Assembly: GCA_947442095.1 (NCBI GenBank)
Contig: CANEVG010000117.1
Span: 1 to 9,531 of the forward strand
DNA: 9,531 nt
DNA from: Sphingomonadaceae bacterium
Lineage (GTDB): Bacteria > Pseudomonadota > Alphaproteobacteria > Sphingomonadales > Sphingomonadaceae
Reading direction: 5' to 3'
Position numbers and translations under genes: made by a program. Shown here one piece after another: positions 1 through 5,941 of the stretch (position 1 is the stretch's first letter; each line of letters begins with the position of its first letter). The notes beneath the pieces were generated by a model. It saw only the letters and a list, made by a program, of their open reading frames with translations, had not been told where the DNA came from and ran no database searches.

Positions 1-1484
1 TTGATACCGCCTCGCCTCCCGAGGCCATGGGCTGGGGCCACGACAACCGCCGCTTCGCCTCGGCGCAGCAGGCTGGTCTGGCAGCGGCCGACGTGCCCGC
101 GCTCAAGCTCAAGTGGGCCTTGGCCTATCCCGCCGCGCAGCGTGCGCGCTCGCAGCCCTCGGTCGGCTGGGGCGCGATCTTCGTTGGTAGCCAGGACGGG
201 ACGGTCTATGCGCTCGATTTGGCCAGCGGCTGCACCCGCTGGCGCTTTCGCGCCTCTGCCGAAATCCGCACTGCCATCGTGGCAGACGCTGACACCAAGC
301 GGCTCTACTTCGGCGATGTGCTCGCCCGGGCCTATGCGCTCGATGCGATGACCGGGACGCTGGTGTGGAAGACCAAGGTCGATGATCACCCCAACGCCAC
401 CATCACCGGCACTCCGATGCTGGGCGGCGGTCAGGTTTTCGTGCCGGTTTCCTCGCTTGAGGTTACTGCGGCCGCCAACCCCGCCTATGCCTGCTGCACC
501 TTTCGCGGCGCGGTGGCGGCACTCGATCTCACTACCGGTGAACTGCGCTGGAAGCAGACGACCGTGACCCAGGAGCCTCGCCCGCAAGGCAAGACCAGCG
601 TTGGCACGCAAATTTTCGGCCCCTCCGGCGCGCCGGTGTGGAACAGCCCGACGTATGATGCGGCGACCGACCGGCTCTACTTTGGATCGGGCGAGAACTA
701 TTCGACCCCGGCAGACGGCAATTCGGACGCGGTCTTCGCGGTCGATGCCAAGACCGGCAAGCGCCTCTGGACCACGCAGCTCACCAAGGGCGATGCCTGG
801 AATGTCGGCTGCATGATGGGCAACGAAAACTGCCCGGTCGAAAAGGGGCCGGACCTTGATGTCGCTGCCTCCCCGCTGCTCGTGCCCCTAGCTGGCGGAG
901 GCCAAATGCTGGTCGTGGGCCAGAAGTCGGGCGAGGTCTACGGGCTTGATCCAGCAGGCGGTGTGATCAAGTGGCGCACCGTGGTCGGGCATGGCGGCAC
1001 ACAAGGCGGCGTCCACTTCGGCATGGCGGCAGAGAGCGGCACCGTGTTCGTGCCGGTCAACGACATGGCGGATACCCGCGATGGCCGCGTTTATGATGAG
1101 GCAAAGTATGGCGCCGGGCTTCACGCCATCGACGCCGCAAGCGGCAAGGAGCTGTGGAAGGCGCTGGCGGACAACGTCTGCGGAGATAGGGCAAACTGCG
1201 ATCCCGGCATTTCGGCCGCCGTCAGCACGATCCCCGGCGTGGTCTTTGCAGGCCATCTCGATGGCCGCTTCCGCGCCTATGACAGCGCAACCGGCAAAGT
1301 GCTGTGGTCGGTCGATACGACGCGTGATGTTGCGGCTGTGGGCGGTGTGACGGGCCATGGCGGCGGGATGAGCGGCCCGGGCGCGGTTATCGCCAATGGC
1401 CATGTCATCGCCAACTCAGGCTATGGGCTCTATTACCATTCGCCCGGCAACCTGCTGATGGTGTTTACGCCAGAGGGACAATAA
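1..1484 (+). CDS. PQQ-dependent dehydrogenase, polyvinyl-alcohol-dehydrogenase-like (5' truncated by window edge)
   Basis: Periplasmic quinoprotein expected to oxidise an alcohol substrate and pass electrons to a cytochrome. The reading frame is open from base 3 with no stop, and ends with TAA at 1482-1484. The ATG at 27 lies inside the opening family motif (WGHDNRRF), so the true start and signal peptide are off the left edge. Counted from that Met, seven propeller W-motifs of the type ALDxxTGxxxW are visible near residues 57-72, 100-114, 161-175, 234-248, 302-316, 363-377 and 413-427, fitting an eight-bladed PQQ propeller. Vicinal cysteines C156-C157 (ACCTFRG) match the cysteine pair beside PQQ in quinoprotein alcohol dehydrogenases. 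SSLE near 142, GSGENYS near 220 and GPDLD near 274 look like the Ca/PQQ-site region. No CxxCH haem motif is visible; a cytochrome domain could lie upstream. The substrate is not decidable and need not be polyvinyl alcohol. Confidence 0.85.
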   Translation, partial: DTASPPEAMGWGHDNRRFASAQQAGLAAADVPALKLKWALAYPAAQRARSQPSVGWGAIFVGSQDGTVYALDLASGCTRWRFRASAEIRTAIVADADTKRLYFGDVLARAYALDAMTGTLVWKTKVDDHPNATITGTPMLGGGQVFVPVSSLEVTAAANPAYACCTFRGAVAALDLTTGELRWKQTTVTQEPRPQGKTSVGTQIFGPSGAPVWNSPTYDAATDRLYFGSGENYSTPADGNSDAVFAVDAKTGKRLWTTQLTKGDAWNVGCMMGNENCPVEKGPDLDVAASPLLVPLAGGGQMLVVGQKSGEVYGLDPAGGVIKWRTVVGHGGTQGGVHFGMAAESGTVFVPVNDMADTRDGRVYDEAKYGAGLHAIDAASGKELWKALADNVCGDRANCDPGISAAVSTIPGVVFAGHLDGRFRAYDSATGKVLWSVDTTRDVAAVGGVTGHGGGMSGPGAVIANGHVIANSGYGLYYHSPGNLLMVFTPEGQ

Positions 1485-1491
1485 GGTTCGG

Positions 1492-1517
1492 AAAATAGGG
1501 CCTGGACAAGCAGGCCC
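1492..1517 (-). terminator. Hairpin terminator of the oxygenase/SDR operon
   Basis: GGGCCTG (1498-1504) and CAGGCCC (1511-1517) form a perfect 7-bp GC-rich stem with a 6-nt loop. Read on the minus strand, the stem is followed by TATTTT (1497-1492), a short U-tract. It lies just past the TGA of the minus-strand SDR in the 50-bp gap between convergent genes. It lacks a T-run on the plus side, so it fits best as the minus-strand terminator, although the stem could also slow plus-strand readthrough from the quinoprotein gene. Confidence 0.6.
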
Positions 1518-1534
1518 CATCGGCGGGGCGGACT

Positions 1535-2446
1535 TCAGGCCGCGCCGCCGATATTGAAATAGTCGGGAATGCCCGCAGGCCAGTTGACACCCCACTGGTT
1601 CTGCCCGCCATCGACGGTGAGCACTTCCCCGGTAATGAACTTGCCGCTGGGCGCCGCAAGATAGATCACGGCCTCGGCCACATCCATTGCATCGCCGCGC
1701 TTTTGCATCGGATTTGCAAGATGAAAGCGGGTTAGCGCCTCGTCCGGATAAACCGCGAAACCCTCGGTTTCGACAATCCCGGGCGCGACGCAGTTCACGC
1801 GGATGTTGTGCGGCGCCCACTCGGTCGAAAGCGTCTTGGAAAGATAGATCACGCCCGATCGCGCAGCGCAGCAATGCGCCACCTGCGGCATCCCGCGTTC
1901 GATCGTGGCTACGATGTTGACGATGTTGCCGCCAGCACCCGCCGCGACCCAGCGCTTGGCGGTTTCCTGCATCATCCACCAGGTACCGTTGAGGTTCAGG
2001 TCCATCACGGCCAGCCAGCCTTTGCGGCTGAAATCCAGAGCGTTCTGCGGGAACTGGCCACCTGCGTTATTGATCAGCGTATCGATGCGGCCATATTCGG
2101 ACAGCACGGCATCGAGCATCATCTCCACCTGATCCGGATCGCGGATCGACATAGGCACCGCCATTGGCCGACGGCCAACCAAGCGTTCGATGGAATCCTG
2201 TGTCGCGGCCAGCTTCTCTTCCGTCCGTGCGCACAGCACGACATTTGCCCCGAGCCGGCTGGCCAGGAAGGCCATGGCCTTGCCCATGCCCGTGCCGCCG
2301 CCTGAAATGATCACCGTCCGTCCCTGCAGCAGATCATGGCGGTACACTGTGGGGTGCGCGGCCAGTTCTGCATCCGTGAAGCCGAAGCGGGGACGAGAGC
2401 CGGGCTGCTCTGCGCTCGCGGCATTCCCGTCAAAGTGCGCGTTCAT
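1535..2446 (-). CDS. SDR-family oxidoreductase, trans-2-enoyl/2,4-dienoyl-CoA-reductase-like
   Basis: Cytoplasmic NAD(P)-dependent short-chain dehydrogenase/reductase, 303 aa. The ATG at 2446 is preferred over an in-frame TTG at 2461 because GGAG stands 5 nt upstream and the ATG overlaps the oxygenase TGA as ATGA, indicating translational coupling. The Rossmann motif SGGGTGMG is at residues 48-55, NNAG at 126-129, and the C-terminal cofactor segment NCVAPG near 218-223. The classical YxxxK is absent: the aligned site reads CCAAR (192-196), followed by SGVIYLSKTL. This resembles the peroxisomal trans-2-enoyl-CoA reductase branch (HSGAARAGVYNLTK), which supports reduction of an enoyl- or dienoyl-CoA rather than ordinary alcohol oxidation. 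About 40 residues precede the Rossmann fold, longer than in most SDRs. Co-transcription with the Rieske oxygenase suggests it processes a pathway intermediate. Family certain; reaction inferred. Confidence 0.88.
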   Translation of the reverse strand: MNAHFDGNAASAEQPGSRPRFGFTDAELAAHPTVYRHDLLQGRTVIISGGGTGMGKAMAFLASRLGANVVLCARTEEKLAATQDSIERLVGRRPMAVPMSIRDPDQVEMMLDAVLSEYGRIDTLINNAGGQFPQNALDFSRKGWLAVMDLNLNGTWWMMQETAKRWVAAGAGGNIVNIVATIERGMPQVAHCCAARSGVIYLSKTLSTEWAPHNIRVNCVAPGIVETEGFAVYPDEALTRFHLANPMQKRGDAMDVAEAVIYLAAPSGKFITGEVLTVDGGQNQWGVNWPAGIPDYFNIGGAA

Positions 2447-3657
2447 TTCGTCTCCACCCAATCCCCCAGCACCGGGGTCACGCGAAACTCAGCCGGAACG
2501 CGGTTCACCCCGATCCGGCGGTCAAGCTCTTCATGCCAATGATAGATCCGGCGTTCCTGATAGTTCAGGGGTATGCCCTTGAAGCCCGGACTTTCAATCG
2601 ATTCCTGAATCTGCGGCGCGAACTGGGTGTCTTCGAACAGAATGCGCTCGAAGTTGTCGATCCGCGTCTCCCACAGCGGGCTTAGCCCCTCCTCGCCGAC
2701 TTTGGGCGAAAACCAGTGGCACTCGATCCGCATCGTGCGCGCGGTGCGCGGCCAGAACACCAGCATGGGGAGCCCGGTGGCCGCAGGCGGCATTACGATA
2801 TTGGGATAGATGTTGTAGCTGACGTTGTTGTCGCGCGGGATTTCGGTGACAGTGGGGATCGCCGGCATGCCCTTGGTGCCGGGATCGATCCAGTCCGGCC
2901 GCCGGTTGGGCGTGGTCATGCGCGAATGGCCACCGGGCCACAGCGTGATCGTGGTCCCACGATGATCGAGGAAGCGGTCCACGGTGGACTGGTGGATCGA
3001 CTTCAGGTGATAGACCTCAAGGAAGGCATCGAGCAGCACCTTGACGTTGCACGCCACATCATACCCGCGCGAGTTCACCAGCGTCAGATTATCGAGCTGG
3101 AACTGCTCCATCTCGCCCGCCAACGGCCCGAGCGATTCCATGAGCGGCGGTGCGTCCGGGTCCTCGTTGATGAAGATCCAGCCGCCCAGCAGTTCGCAGC
3201 GCACCGGGATCAGCGAACGGCAGCTGAAATCGAAATCGACGAAATCGCGCTTGTCGCGGATCGCGGTGAGCTCGCCCGCCAGCGTGTAGCTCCAGCCGTG
3301 ATAGCCGCAGACAAAACCGCGCGCGGTTCCGGCATCTTCCTTCACCAGCGGCCCGCCGCGATGGCGGCAGCTGTTGTAAAAAGCGCGGACGGTGCCTTCC
3401 AGATCACGCACGATCAGGATCGGGCTGCCGGTGTTGCGCTGCAGAAACCAGCTGCCCGGCTCCGCCAGCTGATCGACATGGCCCGCATAGAGCCAGCTGC
3501 GCTTCCACAGCCTCTCCTGCTCAAGCGCAAGGAACTGCGCATCGACATAGCGGCCGCTGGGCACATCGGGAAACTGAGGAAAGCCTGGAGGCGGCTCAGT
3601 GCGGCCAGACTCGTAGGCCATGCCGGCCTTGATCTGCTGAGTTGTCGCGGCGTCCAA
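2443..3657 (-). CDS. Rieske non-haem iron oxygenase, alpha subunit
   Basis: Catalytic subunit of an aromatic-ring-hydroxylating-type oxygenase, 404 aa, close to the usual alpha length. The Rieske [2Fe-2S] motif is C97-x-H99 ... C117-x2-H120 (NSCRHR, CGYHGW). The mononuclear iron site is H217 and H222 (EVYHLKSIH) with D343 (FEDTQ). The acidic residue three before the first His, which bridges electron transfer between subunits, is Glu214 rather than the Asp of naphthalene dioxygenase. The start is TTG at 3657, with GAGGGAA 7 nt upstream and an in-frame TAA shortly before it; a second Shine-Dalgarno-like AAGGAGG (3686-3680) stands about 22 nt upstream. ATG at 3621 is the alternative start but has only a weak ribosome site. 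No beta-subunit gene is present, suggesting an alpha-only oxygenase. Likely redox partners are the divergent ferredoxin and flavoprotein genes. Substrate unknown. Confidence 0.93.
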   Translation of the reverse strand: MDAATTQQIKAGMAYESGRTEPPPGFPQFPDVPSGRYVDAQFLALEQERLWKRSWLYAGHVDQLAEPGSWFLQRNTGSPILIVRDLEGTVRAFYNSCRHRGGPLVKEDAGTARGFVCGYHGWSYTLAGELTAIRDKRDFVDFDFSCRSLIPVRCELLGGWIFINEDPDAPPLMESLGPLAGEMEQFQLDNLTLVNSRGYDVACNVKVLLDAFLEVYHLKSIHQSTVDRFLDHRGTTITLWPGGHSRMTTPNRRPDWIDPGTKGMPAIPTVTEIPRDNNVSYNIYPNIVMPPAATGLPMLVFWPRTARTMRIECHWFSPKVGEEGLSPLWETRIDNFERILFEDTQFAPQIQESIESPGFKGIPLNYQERRIYHWHEELDRRIGVNRVPAEFRVTPVLGDWVETK

Positions 3658-3679
3658 GACAGTGTTCCCTCGTTAGCGG

Positions 3680-3686
3680 CCTCCTT
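3680..3686 (-). promoter_or_regulatory. Orphan Shine-Dalgarno-like AAGGAGG upstream of the oxygenase
   Basis: A perfect AAGGAGG on the minus strand has no ATG, GTG or TTG at usable spacing (5-10 nt). It stands about 22 nt before the TTG start of the oxygenase, which has its own GAGGGAA. It could be a ribosome standby site or chance. Confidence 0.3.
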
Positions 3687-3696
3687 CTTTATCAGC

Positions 3697-3718
3697 CATG
3701 ATATGAAAAACAATCATG
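3697..3718. promoter_or_regulatory. Palindromic operator candidate in the divergent oxygenase/ferredoxin promoter region
   Basis: CATGAT (3697-3702) and ATCATG (3713-3718) form a perfect inverted repeat with a 10-bp AT-rich spacer (16 bp between half-site centres). It lies in the only AT-rich stretch of the 171-bp gap between the divergent oxygenase (minus) and ferredoxin (plus) genes. A minus-strand TATCAT (3703-3698), one mismatch from the -10 consensus and about 41 nt before the TTG start, overlaps one arm. This geometry suits a dimeric regulator controlling both operons. No regulator gene is in the window, so the binder is unknown. Confidence 0.4.
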
Positions 3719-3828
3719 TTTGACTTTTTTATCGCAAGGACTGGCGCTCAGCGCTAGATGCAGGCACTCATTATGCCCAATCTGATGGACACCGACATGC
3801 ACCGCCAATCTCAAGGGACCTGCTGACC

Positions 3829-4140
3829 ATGGCAAGCGTGCGGGTCGCCGCGCTCGGCGACATTGCCATGGGCACCAACCGCGCCTTCGACATAGGTGGA
3901 CGCTCGATCCTGATCGCGCGCACCACCCACGGGGTCTTCGCGCTCGACAACCAGTGCAGCCACGCGTTGCAACCGCTGGAGGGCGGGAAGATGAAGGCGG
4001 TGCACATCTTCTGCCCGCTGCACGGCGTGCGCTTCGATCTGCGCGACGGCAGCCCCACTGGTAACATCACGAAGATGTGCGTGCGCACCTGGCCGGTGAC
4101 CCTTGCAGACAATGACATCCTCATCGAAATGGAGCTGTGA
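3829..4140 (+). CDS. Rieske-type [2Fe-2S] ferredoxin
   Basis: Small soluble electron carrier, 103 aa, the normal size for Rieske ferredoxins of oxygenase systems. The cluster ligands are C43-x-H45 and C62-x2-H65 (CSH ... CPLHG), with 16 residues between H45 and C62. The start ATG at 3829 has AAGGGA about 10 nt upstream, and a short upstream frame ends at 3826, two bases before it. The TGA overlaps the next ATG as TGATG, so it is translationally coupled to the flavoprotein gene. It is divergent from the Rieske oxygenase alpha gene, its obvious electron acceptor. It could also belong to the small NirD/ferredoxin Rieske group, but gene context makes the oxygenase role far more likely. Confidence 0.93.
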   Translation: MASVRVAALGDIAMGTNRAFDIGGRSILIARTTHGVFALDNQCSHALQPLEGGKMKAVHIFCPLHGVRFDLRDGSPTGNITKMCVRTWPVTLADNDILIEMEL

Positions 4141-4790
4141 TGAAGCGGCTGCTGCACATCAACGCCAGCCCGCGCGGCGCGCGCTCGCGCTCGGGCACGA
4201 TCAGCGGGCAGGTTCTGGCGGGGCTTTCCGCTGCAAACCCTGCGCTCGTGGTCGAAACCATCGACCTGTTCGATGCCGATCTGCCGCCGTTCGATGTGCA
4301 GGCGATCGAAGGCCGCTACGGCCTGCTGATGGGCACGCCGGTGCCGCCCGAACAGGCGGCGGCATGGGACCAGCTGCGCAGCCTGGCGGAGCATTTCCGA
4401 TCCTTCGACGGCTGGCTGATGTCGGTGCCGATGTGGAATTTCGGCCTGCCCTACCGGCTCAAGCACTACATCGATCTGATCACGCACCCTGGCATGACCT
4501 TCCGCAACGATGCCGCCGGAAATGTCGAAGGGCTGGCTGCCGGGCGCACCGCGATCATCGTGGCGGCCAGCGCCATGCCATTCGGCACGATGCCAGAGAT
4601 CGACGGGCTGGATTTCCAGCTGAGCTATCTGAGCGCCTGGCTCGGCTTTATCGGCGTAACCGATATCCATGCGGTGCGGGTGGCCGGCACGTTCGGCCCG
4701 GATGACGCCGTGGCCGCGGCGATGGCGAAAGCAGCGGCGGAGGCCGATGCGCTGGTGGCTCAGCTAAGTGCGCGCGCAGCCGCCGTGTAA
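4140..4790 (+). CDS. Flavodoxin-fold NAD(P)H:FMN/quinone reductase, AzoR-like
   Basis: FMN-dependent NAD(P)H oxidoreductase, 216 aa, slightly longer than typical AzoR (about 200). The ATG at 4140 is chosen over GTG at 4137 because GGAG sits 5 nt before the ATG. FMN phosphate-binding loop: NASPRGARSRS at residues 8-18. The family signature PMWNFGLP at 97-104, followed by KHYID and the GMTFR strand, matches the AzoR pattern PMYNF...GVTFR. AzoR-family enzymes reduce quinones, azo compounds or free FMN by two electrons. Here the gene is coupled to a Rieske ferredoxin, in the place where a ferredoxin reductase is usual. It might feed electrons to the ferredoxin directly or through FMNH2, or reduce a quinone made by the pathway; the sequence does not decide. 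The last 31 bp overlap the 3' end of the minus-strand MaoC gene. Confidence 0.88.
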   Translation: MKRLLHINASPRGARSRSGTISGQVLAGLSAANPALVVETIDLFDADLPPFDVQAIEGRYGLLMGTPVPPEQAAAWDQLRSLAEHFRSFDGWLMSVPMWNFGLPYRLKHYIDLITHPGMTFRNDAAGNVEGLAAGRTAIIVAASAMPFGTMPEIDGLDFQLSYLSAWLGFIGVTDIHAVRVAGTFGPDDAVAAAMAKAAAEADALVAQLSARAAAV

Positions 4791-5221
4791 ACCAGATTGA
4801 TGCTGGTGAAGGTCACGACTTCAGCCCCGTTCTGGTTGATCATGACGTAGCGGGTCATCGCGGTGCCGCGCGGCTTGCCGCTCTGCGAAGGTTCGAGCGA
4901 GGTGATCTTGGACGTGACATAGACCGTGTCGTCTGCGCGCAGGGCGGTCTTCAGGCGCAGCTCGTCCATACCCACGCCGCAGACGAAATCGATATCGCCG
5001 TTGATCTCGTGATCGAGTTGCCGCCAGATCGCGAGCACGTGGATGCCGCTGGCGATCACCTCACCGAAGTGCGATTCCCGCGCCGCTTCGACATCTGAGT
5101 GGAACCACTGCGGATCATAGAGCCGTCCGAAGGCGATGATCTCATCCTGCGTGATCGTGCGGCTGGCCGAGCGCCGCTGCTCCCCCACTGCCAGATCCTC
5201 GAACGTGCGCGGCGGACGCAT
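4760..5221 (-). CDS. MaoC-type (R)-hydratase, hot-dog fold
   Basis: Predicted enoyl-CoA hydratase/dehydratase of the MaoC family, 153 aa, the usual single-hot-dog length. The catalytic dyad of R-hydratases (Asp and His five residues later, as in PhaJ GDxNPLH) is seen as D36-PQWF-H41, followed by a family-like FGEVIASGI segment at 52-60. The ATG at 5221 is chosen because it overlaps the upstream TGA as TGATG; an in-frame GTG at 5254 would lie deep inside the upstream gene. It is the second gene of a two-gene minus-strand operon after the CMD-family gene. Its 3' end runs 31 bp into the convergent reductase gene, and there is no terminator between them. Hydration of an unsaturated acyl-CoA is the family role; the substrate is unknown. 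Confidence 0.9.
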   Translation of the reverse strand: MRPPRTFEDLAVGEQRRSASRTITQDEIIAFGRLYDPQWFHSDVEAARESHFGEVIASGIHVLAIWRQLDHEINGDIDFVCGVGMDELRLKTALRADDTVYVTSKITSLEPSQSGKPRGTAMTRYVMINQNGAEVVTFTSINLVYTAAARALS

Positions 5222-5787
5222 CAAGCCGCAACCTCGCGCGCCGGGACCATGCACACATCGTCCAAATCAAGCACATGAGTCAGCCGCCCGAGTGCCATCC
5301 ATGCGCCGATGCAGAAGGTCATGTCGACGATCTCCGCATCGCTGAAATGGGCGTGCATCGCCTCCCAGAACGCCTCGTCATGCTTGAGGCCCTTGGGCGC
5401 CTCGCCCATCCGTCCGGCGTACTGGATGATCAGGCGCTCGCGCGCCGAAAACCCCTCCCAGGTCGGTTCAGGGCCGATCTCGGCATAGAACTGCTCGTCC
5501 GGTGCCGGATCGCCCCGGGCGCTGACGGCGAGCAAAGGATCGACACCCGAATTGGCCAGATAGCACGCCAGATCGCGCGCCGAGCGCATGCCAAGGCATA
5601 GCGCGCAGCCGTTGATCTGCGCCGTGCGCATCCGCGCTGCTTCCAGTTCGCGCAGCGACATCAGCGATTTGGTATAGACCGCCTGGATATAGCTGCCCGC
5701 CCCGCCCGCGATCTCGGGCGCATACTGGCTCCAGACATACGCGGAAGGGTCGGCGGCATGGCTTTCCGGCACATGGACTCGTGGCAT
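5221..5787 (-). CDS. Carboxymuconolactone decarboxylase/AhpD-like protein
   Basis: CMD/AhpD-fold all-helical protein, 188 aa. The ATG at 5787 has a perfect AGGAGG (5798-5793) 5 nt upstream, which settles the start. The family core E-x11-C-x2-C is E49 ... C61-A-L-C64 (INGCALC). In AhpD the next conserved residue is a His four after the second Cys; here it is Arg68 (CLGMRSARD), so the proton relay is altered. A conserved tail region with HFSDAEIVDMTFCIGAW (147-163) fits uncharacterised CMD proteins common in catabolic clusters. The role could be thiol-dependent peroxide reduction, decarboxylation or another reaction on a lactone or keto acid; none can be fixed from sequence. It is first in an operon with the MaoC hydratase (TGATG coupling) and divergent from the second SDR. 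Confidence 0.9.
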   Translation of the reverse strand: MPRVHVPESHAADPSAYVWSQYAPEIAGGAGSYIQAVYTKSLMSLRELEAARMRTAQINGCALCLGMRSARDLACYLANSGVDPLLAVSARGDPAPDEQFYAEIGPEPTWEGFSARERLIIQYAGRMGEAPKGLKHDEAFWEAMHAHFSDAEIVDMTFCIGAWMALGRLTHVLDLDDVCMVPAREVAA

Positions 5788-5810
5788 CGCATCCTCCTCT
5801 TCTGTTATGT

Positions 5811-5819
5811 GAGGGATTG
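5811..5819 (+). repeat. Direct repeat GAGGGATTG, copy 1
   Basis: This 9-bp sequence recurs exactly at 5909-5917 in the same 154-bp divergent intergenic region. This copy overlaps the candidate -10 of the CMD operon and ends about 25-30 bp from that gene's ATG. Confidence 0.35.
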
Positions 5820-5821
5820 TA
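5816..5821 (-). promoter_or_regulatory. Candidate -10 box for the CMD-MaoC operon
   Basis: TACAAT on the minus strand (one mismatch from TATAAT) lies 29 nt before the ATG at 5787, leaving a short leader of about 20 nt that contains AGGAGG. No good -35 hexamer stands 16-18 nt further upstream, so the promoter may depend on an activator or another sigma factor. Confidence 0.35.
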
Positions 5822-5908
5822 GCCACGCCGCGCCATAAGGAAAGGCGTCGCTGTGCCAAGAGCCCCGCGCCAACACTATCGCCAGTTTACGGGGGCTTCC
5901 TGACGCGA

Positions 5909-5917
5909 GAGGGATTG
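5909..5917 (+). repeat. Direct repeat GAGGGATTG, copy 2
   Basis: Second exact copy, 98 bp from the first, lying 24 bp upstream of the ATG of the second SDR. One copy therefore stands close before each divergent gene, which could mark a shared regulator site; chance is possible for a 9-mer. Confidence 0.35.
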
Positions 5918-5941
5918 CACAGGACAGGTGAGGACAAAGCG

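Noticed and set aside
888..1403. Minus-strand open frame antisense to the quinoprotein gene
   Set aside because: No family features or ribosome site, and the plus strand carries conserved propeller W-motifs throughout.
2716..3723. Long open frame (335 codons) on the plus strand antisense to the oxygenase gene
   Set aside because: High-GC coding sequence often leaves the antisense frame open. The translated product is rich in Arg, Ala and His with no recognisable domain, while the opposite strand encodes a complete Rieske oxygenase.
3720..3725. TTGACT as a -35 box for the ferredoxin operon
   Set aside because: No -10-like hexamer stands 16-18 nt downstream (the site reads GC-rich), so a standard promoter is not supported.
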